A stretch of 64,000 nucleotides of DNA from contig NZ_JABACJ020000003.1 of NCBI RefSeq assembly GCF_012524165.2, positions 266,799 to 330,798 of the forward strand. The letters run 5' to 3'. This stretch comes from Faecalicatena faecalis (GTDB lineage: Bacteria > Bacillota > Clostridia > Lachnospirales > Lachnospiraceae). Below the pieces are notes generated by a model. That model worked only from the letters and a program-made list of their open reading frames with translations. It did not search any database and was not told the DNA's origin. The position numbers were made by a program, and so were the translations under genes. Position 1 is the stretch's first letter. Each line of letters begins with the position of its first letter. Below are positions 23,081 through 32,485 of the stretch, in pieces.

Positions 23081-24037
23081 TTATTCTGCCTTTATTTTCT
23101 TCACCTTTTCCCGGTTGGAGAAGGTATCAAAGGCAACTGCCAGAATCAATACCAAGCCCTTAACAACCTGCTGATAGTATTCTCCGATATTCATAATCGT
23201 CAGCCCTGTCCCCAGCACACCGATAATCAATGCTCCAAGAAATGCACCGGATATTTTTCCTTTTCCACCATTCACACTGACTCCACCGATGACGACCGCA
23301 GTCACGACCTCAATTTCCATTCCCAGGCCGGACGCAGGGGCACCGGAACTAATCCTTGCCATTAATATCGTGCCTGCGATACCTGCCAGAAAACCGCTGA
23401 TAGAATACAGAGAAACAGTAATCTTATTCACAGATACACCTGCCAGCCGGGCTGCCTCTACATTTCCACCAATTGCATAAATGTAACGGCCGAAATAGGA
23501 ACGATTCAGGATAAATCCTGCGAAGATAACGATTACCAGCATGATAATGACTGGAATCGGAATTCCTCCCACGTACCCCTGCCCGAGAGATACAACGGAT
23601 TCCGGGATTTTATAGATTGGAATCCCACTTGAAATAATATAAGCAAGACCTCTTGCAACCGTCATCATGCCCAATGTGATAACAATCGCCGACACCTGCA
23701 GCCGCACAATCAGGATTCCTGTAATTGTACCGAATGCGGCTCCTACCAAAAGTGTAATCAAAATTGCCAGTACAGGCGCAATCTGTGCCTCGACCAAAAG
23801 CTTTGCACAGATGACGCCGGTCAAGCCCAGAAGTGACCCTACTGTCAGATCCATTCCTCCCGAGATGATAACAAAGGTCATACCAACGGATAAAATACTA
23901 AGTACAGCGACCTGTCTAAGAATATTGAATATATTTTTTGCAGCTAAAAATGAATCTGTCATAATTGAGAAAAATGCAACCAGTACGACAAGGATAATTA
24001 CCGTGCTGAATTGTTTTAAAATATTTTTGTTCTTCAT
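23081..24037 (-). CDS. Ribose-type ABC transporter permease (RbsC family)
   Basis: 318 residues with eight to ten membrane helices. Family signatures are SVGMTFVIISGGMDLTVGS near residues 52-70 and the cytoplasmic loop GGNVEAARLAGVSVNKI near 190-206. It forms the membrane channel of a pentose, galactofuranose or autoinducer-2 type importer. The gene lies 16 bases after the ATPase gene. Confidence 0.93.
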   Translation of the reverse strand: MKNKNILKQFSTVIILVVLVAFFSIMTDSFLAAKNIFNILRQVAVLSILSVGMTFVIISGGMDLTVGSLLGLTGVICAKLLVEAQIAPVLAILITLLVGAAFGTITGILIVRLQVSAIVITLGMMTVARGLAYIISSGIPIYKIPESVVSLGQGYVGGIPIPVIIMLVIVIFAGFILNRSYFGRYIYAIGGNVEAARLAGVSVNKITVSLYSISGFLAGIAGTILMARISSGAPASGLGMEIEVVTAVVIGGVSVNGGKGKISGAFLGALIIGVLGTGLTIMNIGEYYQQVVKGLVLILAVAFDTFSNREKVKKIKAE

Positions 24038-24053
24038 GTTATGTCCTCCCGTA

Positions 24054-25535
24054 TTATTTCCCTGAAGCCAGATCCAGAATTTTAGCCTGGGTCGCCTCTT
24101 CTTTTGAAAGTTCTCCCGTCACTTCACCCTCATGCATTACAACAATCCTGTCTGACATGCCTAAAAGCTCCGGCATTTCGGATGAAATCATGATGATTGC
24201 CATACCCTCCGCCGCCAGTTCATTCATCAGAACATAGATTTCCTGCTTTGCACCCACATCAATTCCTCTCGTAGGCTCATCAAATATGATAATATTCGAT
24301 TTACTTGCCAACGATTTTGCAAGCACTACCTTCTGCTGGTTACCGCCTGAAAGATTCTTAGTCAACTGCTCCATCGAAGGAGTCTTGATCCGTAGACGTT
24401 CAATGAACTGCCTGGATAATTCCTGATCCTTCTTTTTACTCACGATAGTTCCCTTCGAAAGTTCCTTGATGGAGATAAAAGAAATATTTTCCCGTATGGA
24501 CATTTCCAGAAGGGCACCATGTTTCTTTCTATCCTCTGGTATCAGCGCAATTCCCTCCCCGATTCCATCCTTTGGGCTTGTAATGTGCGCCTTCTTTCCA
24601 TTGATCCATATTTCGCCTTTTGCAATCGGATCTGCCCCGAATATGGCACGTGCCGTCTCTGTCCTTCCGGCACCAACAAGCCCGGCCAGTCCTAAGATTT
24701 CTCCTTTTCTGACATAGAAGGAAACGTCTTTTAACAACGCATGTGTATACAGATGCTTCACCTCTAAAGCAATCTCCCCGATCTGCCTCTTGGCTGACGG
24801 GAATTGCTCCTCCAGCGTCCTGCCGACCATCATATTGATCAGCTCCGGGCGACTCGTCTCTTTTGTCATTTTTGTTCCGATATACTGTCCATCCCTCATG
24901 ATGGTCACCCGGTCTGAAATCCTAAAAATTTTTTCCATCCTGTGGGAAATATAAATTACGGATACCCCTTTTTCTTTCAATCTATTTACAATGCCGAACA
25001 TGGCCTCAATTTCTCTCGTTGTAAGCGGGGCAGAAGGTTCATCCATGATCAGGACCTTTACCTCCCCGGAAATAGTCTTTGCGATTTCCACCATCTGCTG
25101 ATAGGCAACTGTCAAACTCTTCACCGGCTGGGTGACATCAATTTCAATGCCGAACCCATCCATGATTTCTTTTGCTTTCTGATTCATAAGCTTCCGGTCA
25201 ATGGTCAGCCCCTTTTTCAGCTTATGTCCCAGAAAGATATTTTCCGCGATAGATAACTCAGGAACCAGATTAAAATCCTGATAGATTACACCGATTCCCA
25301 GTTTCTGTGACAGAGCCGGCGTCATATGGTCATATTCCCTGTCTTCGAAATAAATTTTGCCTGCATTGGGCTGAATCGCGCCGGATACCGTCTTAATCAG
25401 GGTCGACTTTCCTGCACCGTTCTCCCCCATCAGCGCATGCACTTCCCCTGGATAAAACTGGACACTGATATTATCGAGTGCCTTTACACCGGGGTATTCC
25501 TTTGTAATATTTTTTAGTTCCAGTACTGCCTGCAT
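24054..25535 (-). CDS. Ribose-type ABC transporter ATP-binding protein (RbsA family)
   Basis: 493 residues with two ATPase halves. The first has Walker A GENGAGKST (residues 37-45) and Walker B VLIMDEPSAPLT. The second has the degenerate GLVGAGRTE, the signature LSGGNQQKVVLAKSL and IIFDEPTRGIDVGAK. The fused double domain is typical of sugar importers of the CUT2 class. GGAGGAGAGGT precedes the ATG. Confidence 0.95.
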   Translation of the reverse strand: MQAVLELKNITKEYPGVKALDNISVQFYPGEVHALMGENGAGKSTLIKTVSGAIQPNAGKIYFEDREYDHMTPALSQKLGIGVIYQDFNLVPELSIAENIFLGHKLKKGLTIDRKLMNQKAKEIMDGFGIEIDVTQPVKSLTVAYQQMVEIAKTISGEVKVLIMDEPSAPLTTREIEAMFGIVNRLKEKGVSVIYISHRMEKIFRISDRVTIMRDGQYIGTKMTKETSRPELINMMVGRTLEEQFPSAKRQIGEIALEVKHLYTHALLKDVSFYVRKGEILGLAGLVGAGRTETARAIFGADPIAKGEIWINGKKAHITSPKDGIGEGIALIPEDRKKHGALLEMSIRENISFISIKELSKGTIVSKKKDQELSRQFIERLRIKTPSMEQLTKNLSGGNQQKVVLAKSLASKSNIIIFDEPTRGIDVGAKQEIYVLMNELAAEGMAIIMISSEMPELLGMSDRIVVMHEGEVTGELSKEEATQAKILDLASGK

Positions 25536-25575
25536 ACCTCTCCTCCTCCATCTAGCAGAGTCCTTTTTCCTAGTA

Positions 25576-25642
25576 AAAAATGGCGCAAAAATGGCATCGC
25601 CTTTTCATCCTGGCAATATACTCCCGAAAAAACGATGCCTTT
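25576..25642 (-). terminator. Intercistronic attenuator between binding-protein and ATPase genes
   Basis: On the minus strand GGCATCG (25633-25639) pairs with CGATGCC (25593-25599), followed by ATTTTTGCGCCATTTTTT. Partial termination here would give more binding protein than ATPase, as is common in such operons. Confidence 0.6.
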
Positions 25643-25724
25643 TTAGTTTTACACCAGATTGTTTCCAATCTCATCTGTCTCTTAATATGTCTGTCCTTAG
25701 CCATGGACATCCATTCGTTAGATC

Positions 25725-26726
25725 CTATTTTATATAGTCTTTGATGTTCTCCGGTGTCACTGCAACCAGTTCCTGATTGAAGTCCTTCTCCACATCCTCG
25801 CCCTTGATGACCTTCACACAAGTCTCGACCAGTTGTCTTCCTGTTGCTGTCGGATTCTGATCCACAGTGAACTGATAGATTGTTCCTTCCGAAATCTTGT
25901 TCAATGCTTCCTCTGTTGCATCTACGCCAGCGATGATATATTTCTTTGGATCTGTCATGCCATTTGCCTTAAACGCCTCGTAAGCACCAAGTGCTGCACC
26001 ATCGCTGACACCACATACAATTCTTAAGTCAGGATTTGCCTGCAGGAAGTTCTCGGTCGCTGTCATACCTTCTGACTGGTCAGCCGCTGTTGCATCTGCA
26101 ACAAACTTTACATTCGGTGCATTCTCTGCTACACCTTCCATGATTCCGACCTTCCTCTGGATGACAGATTCCAGAAGATCATAGTTCAAAGTTGCGGCCT
26201 CGATCTTCTCGTCTGTTCCCCAGTTATCAGCAATCCATTTACCAACTGCAAGTCCCTGTGTATAACCGAGCTGATATTCATCAGCACCGATATAAGCATC
26301 GTATCCCTCTACTTTAGAGGTATGACAGATTACTGCGATACCTGCCTCTTTTGCTTCCTTGATGACCGGAGCTACGGCCTCTGTATCTACTGCTGTCACA
26401 ATAATTCCATCCACCCCTGCGGAAATAAAGTTCTCCAGTGCTGCTACCTGAGTCTCAGAGGAATTGTCCGCGTCATTTACGATCAGTTCGCCGCCGAGCT
26501 CGTCCACTGCTGCCTGTGCAGAATCTACCATGTCGATAAAAAATTGGCCTGACATTGTAAGAACAGAAATACCAATTTTATATCCGTCTTCTTTCGCATC
26601 ATCCTCTTTTGCTGTATCAGAGGCAGACCCTTTGTCTTTGCTGTCTCCTCCATTGCTTCCACATCCGACCACCAGGCTGGCTGCCATTGCTGCACATAAC
26701 ATCACACTTAATATTCTTTTCTTCAT
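25725..26726 (-). CDS. Periplasmic-type sugar-binding lipoprotein (RbsB family)
   Basis: 333 residues. A lipoprotein signal (lipobox LVVGC) and Gly/Ser/Asp-rich linker (residues 22-50) precede a type-I periplasmic binding fold (ISVLTMSGQFFIDMVDSAQAAVDELG, GVDGIIVTAVDTEAVAPVIKEAKEAGIAV, IAGVDATEEALNKI). It captures the ligand outside the membrane for the RbsAC-like partners. The ligand is not determined. GGGAGG precedes the ATG. Confidence 0.93.
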   Translation of the reverse strand: MKKRILSVMLCAAMAASLVVGCGSNGGDSKDKGSASDTAKEDDAKEDGYKIGISVLTMSGQFFIDMVDSAQAAVDELGGELIVNDADNSSETQVAALENFISAGVDGIIVTAVDTEAVAPVIKEAKEAGIAVICHTSKVEGYDAYIGADEYQLGYTQGLAVGKWIADNWGTDEKIEAATLNYDLLESVIQRKVGIMEGVAENAPNVKFVADATAADQSEGMTATENFLQANPDLRIVCGVSDGAALGAYEAFKANGMTDPKKYIIAGVDATEEALNKISEGTIYQFTVDQNPTATGRQLVETCVKVIKGEDVEKDFNQELVAVTPENIKDYIK

Positions 26727-26812
26727 TCTGTTTCCTCCCTATTCAAAAGTACTTGGCTTTATATTCACCTTTTCCAGAGGTATGCCGGCCAAGCCTTAGG
26801 AAAAGGGAAATA

Positions 26813-27826
26813 TCAGTTTGTCGTTTCTCTCACGATGAGTTCTCCGTCGAATACAATATGGTCCTCCATCTCTCTGCCCTCGATTTTGGCAATCACAATC
26901 TCAGCAGCCTTCTGGCCCATCCTTCGGATCGGCTGGCTGATCGTGGTAAGCGGAGGCTCGATCATCTCACTTAAAGAAATATTATCAAACCCTACGATAT
27001 TCATATCTTCTGGAATTCTTACACCCTTTTTTAAAAGACGCTGTACGCATCCGATTGCAAGGGTATCGATGGCAGCAAGTATGGCATCCGGTCTTTCTTC
27101 TAAGTTCATATAATACTCTGCCGCTTCTTGTCCTAGCTTAATGTAATCCGGTTCCTTATTTTGGGTAATCCGGTAGACAAACTCCTCGCGGTATGGCAGA
27201 CCGCAGTCCTTAAGCCCCTGCAGATAGCCTTCATACCGTTCCTCTATGACACTGATATCACTTGTATTTCTGATATAACCAATCTTGTGCTTTCCATGCT
27301 CGTGCAGGTAATGAACTGCCGTACGGTTGCACTTAAATCCATCTGTATAAACATAAGCCACATCATCATTTTCTGAAAAAAGTTTATTCATAAAAACGAC
27401 CGGAAGCTGCTTTGATAATTTCTTCAGATAATCCAGCATTGCCTCGCTGTTTGAATAAGTATTGTAGATGATCCCGTCTACTTTCCGCTTCAACAGTTCC
27501 TTCGTATACTCTACTTCGGCATTGGCATGCCGTTCTGTATTACATACGAGTACCATGTAGCCATATTCCAGGGCAACATCCTCCACCCCGCGGAACATCT
27601 CACTGTAGAATATATTTGTATATTCGGGAACCATCATCGCAATGGTCTTCGTCCGGCCTGTGCGGATCCCTTGTGCAAAATAGCTGGGAGAATACTTCAG
27701 TTCTTTGATTGCTTTCTCCACAGCAATCCTTGTCTCTTCTTTGACCCCGTCTTCTCCGTTCAAAACACGGGACACGGTTGACTTTGATACTCCTGCCGCC
27801 TTAGCGACATCAAAAATTGTGCTCAT
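26813..27826 (-). CDS. LacI/GalR-family transcriptional regulator
   Basis: 337 residues from the ATG at 27826 (GGAAG upstream). The helix-turn-helix STIFDVAKAAGVSKSTVSRVLNG starts at residue 2, the usual position. The hinge helix SPSYFAQGIRTGRTKTI leads into a sugar-binding domain (VDGIIYNTYSNSEAMLDYL, GFDNISLSEMIEPPLTTISQP). It lies 86 bases before the binding-protein gene on the same strand. The two GGGAACGTTCCC palindromes upstream are probably its operators. Confidence 0.93.
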   Translation of the reverse strand: MSTIFDVAKAAGVSKSTVSRVLNGEDGVKEETRIAVEKAIKELKYSPSYFAQGIRTGRTKTIAMMVPEYTNIFYSEMFRGVEDVALEYGYMVLVCNTERHANAEVEYTKELLKRKVDGIIYNTYSNSEAMLDYLKKLSKQLPVVFMNKLFSENDDVAYVYTDGFKCNRTAVHYLHEHGKHKIGYIRNTSDISVIEERYEGYLQGLKDCGLPYREEFVYRITQNKEPDYIKLGQEAAEYYMNLEERPDAILAAIDTLAIGCVQRLLKKGVRIPEDMNIVGFDNISLSEMIEPPLTTISQPIRRMGQKAAEIVIAKIEGREMEDHIVFDGELIVRETTN

Positions 27827-27900
27827 ATGCGAACTTCCTTTCATGTGCTTTGTCTTCCATTATACAAGAATGTCCGCTTGTTTACCATAACAGTTGTTTA

Positions 27901-27912
27901 GGGAACGTTCCC
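27901..27912. promoter_or_regulatory. LacI-type operator 1
   Basis: A perfect 12-bp palindrome GGGAACGTTCCC with the central CG of LacI/GalR operators, about 75 bp before the regulator ATG. With the second copy 92 bp away it could support DNA looping and autoregulation. Confidence 0.75.
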
Positions 27913-27992
27913 ATAACAGAGTAAAAAAAATAACTTTTATTTTATCTATACTATTTGTATTTATAACATCTCACTCTCTACATCTCTTTTTA

Positions 27993-28004
27993 GGGAACGT
28001 TCCC
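27993..28004. promoter_or_regulatory. LacI-type operator 2
   Basis: Identical palindrome GGGAACGTTCCC, 92 bp from operator 1. An AT-rich stretch with a candidate minus-strand promoter (TTATAA about 27960, TAAAAT about 27940) lies between the two. The 360-base space from 27827 to 28188 holds only these elements and the ydeI terminator. Confidence 0.75.
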
Positions 28005-28106
28005 ATTTCTTGATTCAAATATACTATCTGCACTTTGATTTGTCAACGTTATTTTTTCTTTTTGTATGCCTTCACAAACTTTTCGTTTGCTTTTTATACA
28101 TATTAC

Positions 28107-28162
28107 ACAAAAATACAGAATCTGTTTTCAGAGTATTCTCCTCCAAAAATTCACAGATTCTG
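28107..28162 (-). terminator. Terminator after the YdeI-like gene
   Basis: On the minus strand CAGAATCTGT (28153-28162) pairs with ACAGATTCTG (28116-28125), followed by TATTTTTGTG. Confidence 0.6.
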
Positions 28163-28188
28163 CATTATTCCATACTCAGCACCAGCTA

Positions 28189-28749
28189 TTACATCGGCTT
28201 AAGATTTCTGTTCAGCCGATCGACCATCCATTTCATCCGGCTCTCACGCCCGGCATCTGTTTTTGCATCATAATACGCACGTGTGTAAGTCTTCTTTACG
28301 GAAGGAGACATTGCCAGGAAATTCGTATATGCTGGCTCATATGACTTCAACAAGTCCGATAGAACGGCTATCTGCTCATCTGTAATAGCTGGTGCTTTCG
28401 GCTTGTCCCATTGGCCGTTCTTCTTAGCTTCCTCAATCTTTGCCCTGCCAAAGTCAGTCATCTTCCCCTGCTTCTCAAGCTGTGCAGCCAATTTTTTATT
28501 CTTCTCTGACCACATGCTATTGGCCCGTCTCATGGAAAAATATTTCTTATAGGACGTATCGCCAATGCTTTGCATCTGACCATCGATCCATCCGAAGCAC
28601 AAGGCTTCTTCCAGAGCGTCATTCGCAGAAAGTGTAACTGGTCCATTCTTCTTTCCAAAAAGCAGCCATACGCCATCAGTAGTGGTACTATTCTTCTCTA
28701 ACCATGCGCGAAATTCCATTCTATCTGAAAACCTCAGCATATCATTCAT
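28189..28749 (-). CDS. YdeI/OmpD-associated family protein
   Basis: 186 residues. Conserved segments are FRAWLEKNSTTTDGVWLLFGKK, EALCFGWIDGQMQSIGDTSYKKYFSMRR and SMWSEKNKKLAAQLEKQGKMTDFG, followed by a C-terminal helical part with YTRAYYDAKTDAGRESRMKWMVDRL. The family is tied to resistance against cationic peptides in other bacteria, but its molecular role is unclear. GGAGG lies six bases before the ATG. It is monocistronic. Confidence 0.85.
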   Translation of the reverse strand: MNDMLRFSDRMEFRAWLEKNSTTTDGVWLLFGKKNGPVTLSANDALEEALCFGWIDGQMQSIGDTSYKKYFSMRRANSMWSEKNKKLAAQLEKQGKMTDFGRAKIEEAKKNGQWDKPKAPAITDEQIAVLSDLLKSYEPAYTNFLAMSPSVKKTYTRAYYDAKTDAGRESRMKWMVDRLNRNLKPM

Positions 28750-28835
28750 ATTCTACCTCCGTAATCATTTTCTTATAACTATAATATCACATATATCACT
28801 GTATCGCTGCTTTATTTATCCCTGATAAACTTACA

Positions 28836-28868
28836 GGGGCACCATGATCTGCTAAATCATGATGCCCC
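28836..28868 (-). terminator. Hairpin after the FAD oxidoreductase gene
   Basis: A 13-bp stem GGGGCATCATGAT/ATCATGGTGCCCC with a 7-base loop lies 25 bases after the stop. The T-run is poor, so it may act as an mRNA-stabilising hairpin or a weak terminator. Confidence 0.5.
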
Positions 28869-28892
28869 TTCCCTGATAATTCTTTTCTGCTT

Positions 28893-30116
28893 TTACACAG
28901 CCCACTCATACTTCCCGCGTTCTCCCACACGGTAGAAATCTGCATAGCTAATCTTAAAAATATCTTTTTGAATCCCACTGACATCAATCTGATTTTTAAT
29001 CAGATACTGCCAGGTCCCGGCATGGGAGATTTCTCCCTGGAGCAGGATTCCTTCTATTTTTCCATCCTTTATTATCGCTCTTTTATACTGCCTCTGATCC
29101 TCGCAGACCACAATCTCATCGCCCTCTTCCTGGCAGATGCGGCCCACGCACAGGCTTAAAAGTCCAAAGAAATTGATGGTATTCTTCATGGCAAAACGGT
29201 CCGTATACTCGGTAGGAACACCGCACATATTCTTACCAGCGATGCGCCCCTGGTCCGCCGCATTCGGCCAGATTCCAGAAAGTCCGGTGATGTCTCCGGC
29301 CGCATAGATATCCTGCTGGCTGGTCTTAAGATAAGAATCCACGCTGACACCACGGTCACAGAGAATTCCACTGCCATCCAGATAGCCGACGGATGCCCGT
29401 ACGCCTGCTGCCACGATGATCATGTCACAGGCTGCTTTTTCTTCATTGTCCAGTATGACCTCATGAATCTTCCCGTCCGCTCCACACTGTGCCTGGCAGG
29501 CTTTTCTTCCGAGTAGAAAGCGCACACCTGCCTGCTCAAATAATCTCTGGTAGCTCTTCGCCCCATGGGCATCCAACTGTACCGGAAGAATCTGAGGTGC
29601 CATCTCCACGATGGTAATCTTCTTCCCTCTCTCAAGCAGTCCGTATGCCGCGTCAAGCCCTACCAGACCTGATCCGATGATCAGCACGTTTTCCGCCTGC
29701 TCAGCTTCTTTTACGATTGCCTGGGCATCACACAGATTGCGCAGACCATATACATTCGATGCTTTCCTTAACTCTCCGACAGGAGGGATGCAGCTATCAG
29801 ATCCATTCGCCAGAAGCAGCCTGTCATAGCCGACACGCTCTTTCGTCTCCAACACAATTTCTTTCTCCTGTGGACATACCTGAATGACTCTTACACCGCT
29901 TTTCCACTGAACATTGTACTTCTCAAAAAAGTCTTCTTCTGTAAAGTCCAGGCTTTTTTCATCCCGCTCTCCCGCAAGAAATTTGTGGAGCATACACCGG
30001 GAATGAATCTGTGTATCTGCAGAAATCATCAGGATATCTGCACGTTCATCCAAAGCCCGGATGGTCTTTGCCGCCTCCACACCTGCGACACCGGCGCCTA
30101 TAATCACATGCTTCAT
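28893..30116 (-). CDS. NAD(P)H-dependent FAD oxidoreductase (rubredoxin reductase-like)
   Basis: 407 residues. The FAD motif IIGAGVAGVEAAKTIR is at the N-terminus, the NAD(P)H motif IIGSGLVGLDAAYGLLERGKKITIVE near residues 145-170, and the second FAD motif IYAAGDITG near 270. The C-terminal 100 residues resemble the interface domain of NADH:rubredoxin reductase-like proteins. It lies three bases after the ferredoxin gene and is the last gene of the CooS-like operon, so it probably links NAD(P)H to the CooS-like protein through that ferredoxin. CODH genes with such an FNOR partner are a known arrangement. Confidence 0.87.
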   Translation of the reverse strand: MKHVIIGAGVAGVEAAKTIRALDERADILMISADTQIHSRCMLHKFLAGERDEKSLDFTEEDFFEKYNVQWKSGVRVIQVCPQEKEIVLETKERVGYDRLLLANGSDSCIPPVGELRKASNVYGLRNLCDAQAIVKEAEQAENVLIIGSGLVGLDAAYGLLERGKKITIVEMAPQILPVQLDAHGAKSYQRLFEQAGVRFLLGRKACQAQCGADGKIHEVILDNEEKAACDMIIVAAGVRASVGYLDGSGILCDRGVSVDSYLKTSQQDIYAAGDITGLSGIWPNAADQGRIAGKNMCGVPTEYTDRFAMKNTINFFGLLSLCVGRICQEEGDEIVVCEDQRQYKRAIIKDGKIEGILLQGEISHAGTWQYLIKNQIDVSGIQKDIFKISYADFYRVGERGKYEWAV

Positions 30117-30119
30117 ATC

Positions 30120-30566
30120 TTACACCTCCTCCACATAAATCGCTTTTTTCGGACAGGAGGCTACACAGGACGGCTCTCCGCCGGCGTTGACACAGAAGTC
30201 ACACTTGATGACCTTACTCTTGGTGAACCGGTCGGGCTTTAATACCCCATATGGACAGTTCATCACACACATAAAACAGGAACCACAGCGTGTCTCATCG
30301 TAAAATACGTGCCCGCTTACTTCATCCTTTCTCAGTGCCCCGCTCATACAGGATTTCACACATTCTGGATCATCGCAGTGGCGGCAGAACAGCGGTTTGT
30401 AACGTCCCTTATCATCCTTTAAAATAAAATTGCGTGACTCATTTTCAGGGTCCCCAAGATCCAGATCATAGATCGTTCCCGGAGTTTTCCTGTGTGCCTG
30501 CATACAGGCTGCCGTACAGTTCTTACAGCCATCGCATTTTTCATAATCGACCATAATACGTTTCAT
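30120..30566 (-). CDS. CooF-like four-cluster ferredoxin
   Basis: 148 residues with four 4Fe-4S motifs: CDGCKNCTAAC (residues 11-21), CRHCDDPECVKSC, CGSCFMCVMNC, and CDFCVNAGGEPSCVASC. The arrangement matches CooF/DmsB/HycB-type electron-transfer subunits. It lies between the CooS-like and FAD oxidoreductase genes and most likely carries electrons between them in the cytoplasm. Confidence 0.9.
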   Translation of the reverse strand: MKRIMVDYEKCDGCKNCTAACMQAHRKTPGTIYDLDLGDPENESRNFILKDDKGRYKPLFCRHCDDPECVKSCMSGALRKDEVSGHVFYDETRCGSCFMCVMNCPYGVLKPDRFTKSKVIKCDFCVNAGGEPSCVASCPKKAIYVEEV

Positions 30567-30581
30567 TTTCTCCGCCCCTTT

Positions 30582-32465
30582 CTATATCTGGAGTCCCTGA
30601 CGTTTTTCCAGAATAATCTGTTCCAGGATATCGGCAGATTCTTTTGCATCTGGATTAATGATCACCTGTCCGCCAGTCAGCTCCTTCATATCTTCTGTCA
30701 ACACCTTTACAGCCGTCTTACTGCCTGTCATGAACGGCGGCAGCCCTAAGTGAAGCGGAAGTCCCAGTGACAATCCGTAGCATCCGTCAGCCAGAGCCTG
30801 CTCTTCCAGCCACTGTGCGGCGGAGAGAACAAGTGGGAGCTGAGGAAGGTCGACGCCCAGTTCTTCTGCCAGTTCTGTTGCCACGATCTCCAGACGTCCG
30901 ATTGCAAGGCACGGTCCAAAATTCAATACAGGAGGGATGCCCAGGCTCTCACAGACTGCTCGCAGCTTCGGTCCGGCATACTTAGCCGCCTCCGGTGTCA
31001 TCAGCCCGCAGTTTTCGATTCCACCTGAAGAACATCCGGCCGTCAGGACGATGATATCCCTGGAAATCAGTTCCTTCACAAGGTCTACAGTCAGTACATC
31101 GTGTCCTCCTGCAGTCAGATTCGAACATCCGACAACACCTGCCACACCTTTGATATCTCCTGACACAATCAGATCGATCAGTGGTTTCCATGTCCCTCCG
31201 AGGAAATTTTTCAAAGAAACTTCACTGACACCGGTCAATGTATTCTCATATCCATGATCCTTCATCAGATTCAACGGAACACTGCCGCGGCGTGCACTGT
31301 AAGCCTCGATCACTTCATCAATGATCTCCTCTGTCACGGCCGGACGGTTCTCAAAATCAAATTCCTTTAATTCCGCATTCGCCTTTTTCGCTACATTATC
31401 GATACAGATCTGCTTAATCTTTAGTTCATCACAGATCGGCTCGATTCCGGGCAGTGTACAATTAAACTCAGAAATGACAGCATCGATCCCGCCTGTCGCC
31501 AGGATGGCCTCACTCGTGTAATTATTCCCTGCGTGTCCGTCAAAGATTTCGGTATAATGCGCACCGCGAAGCTGCAGATCCTGTCCAACACAGGTACAGC
31601 CTACCAGCTTGAAGCCCTTTGCTCCTGCCTTCTTCGCCTTTTCAATCACATCAGGCTCTGTCAGGCGGTCCTGCAGGAAGGTAAACATGGAATGCTGATG
31701 TCCCGTAATCATAATATTGATATAATCTGGATTGATCACACGCAGCCCTACCGGAGCAAAACGAATCTCAGGCTCTCCCAGCACCACATCATTCAGCAGA
31801 TTTGTGAGGACCAGACCATATATTCCAGTGGAAATCCCCAGCTTCAGGCAATCCAGCAGCATATTGACAGGATCAGAGTTCAGATTCGTGGAGCATTTTA
31901 CGACGCCGTGGAATACCTCTGACTTTGCGCCGCCGGGCAGGATGCCAAGCTCCTTCCATTTTTTATAGCGAGGTGCATACGCCATCTTTTCTGTAAGCTG
32001 CATCTTCTCATATTCCGGCAGATAAAGATCCCTTAGCACCGCATCCGCTACTGCCTCCGCTCTTTTATGTACATCCTCCTCGTCAATACCGAAAATAGAA
32101 GCAAGACGATTCAGTGTATTGATTCCTTTGATTTCCCCTTTTGTCTTAGCTACATTCTTCACATTCAGGGCTGTATTCTCCACAATATGTATGTAGCAGC
32201 CGGAGCCGGAAGCAACTGCTCTGAGGAAATTCCTTGCCACGATCGTATCCGCATTTGCACCACAGATTCCTCTCGGCGCCTCTGGTGTAATCCTGCACGG
32301 TCCATTCGCGCACAGCCTGCAGCATACCCCCTGAAGTCCGAACGCACATTTCGTACTCTGTCCTTCCACACGGTGATGGGATGTCTCCATCGGCAGATCT
32401 GCGATAAATCCTTCCAACGGTTTATCTGCACTCTTACATGTGCTGCATCCATAACATTGATTCAT
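30582..32465 (-). CDS. Divergent anaerobic CO dehydrogenase (CooS)-family protein
   Basis: 627 residues. B/D-cluster cysteines match CooS (C40, C48, C49, C52, C57, C68 in TKCAFGLQGVCCRLC, GPCR and GICGAN). All six C-cluster protein ligands can be placed (H256, C292, C336, C447, C478, C519). However, aligned from memory to C. hydrogenoformans CODH-II, the histidine tunnel (H93/H96/H99/H102) reads Y-I-N-L, and Lys563 is Gln556. True CO oxidation is therefore doubtful. The N-terminus has extra cysteines (CYGCSTC). GGAGG precedes the ATG and an Rrf2-type site overlaps the promoter. It may be a redox- or stress-related relative such as CODH-V rather than a carbon-fixing enzyme. Confidence 0.87.
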   Translation of the reverse strand: MNQCYGCSTCKSADKPLEGFIADLPMETSHHRVEGQSTKCAFGLQGVCCRLCANGPCRITPEAPRGICGANADTIVARNFLRAVASGSGCYIHIVENTALNVKNVAKTKGEIKGINTLNRLASIFGIDEEDVHKRAEAVADAVLRDLYLPEYEKMQLTEKMAYAPRYKKWKELGILPGGAKSEVFHGVVKCSTNLNSDPVNMLLDCLKLGISTGIYGLVLTNLLNDVVLGEPEIRFAPVGLRVINPDYINIMITGHQHSMFTFLQDRLTEPDVIEKAKKAGAKGFKLVGCTCVGQDLQLRGAHYTEIFDGHAGNNYTSEAILATGGIDAVISEFNCTLPGIEPICDELKIKQICIDNVAKKANAELKEFDFENRPAVTEEIIDEVIEAYSARRGSVPLNLMKDHGYENTLTGVSEVSLKNFLGGTWKPLIDLIVSGDIKGVAGVVGCSNLTAGGHDVLTVDLVKELISRDIIVLTAGCSSGGIENCGLMTPEAAKYAGPKLRAVCESLGIPPVLNFGPCLAIGRLEIVATELAEELGVDLPQLPLVLSAAQWLEEQALADGCYGLSLGLPLHLGLPPFMTGSKTAVKVLTEDMKELTGGQVIINPDAKESADILEQIILEKRQGLQI

Positions 32466-32485
32466 AATCGTACCTCCTTAAATAT

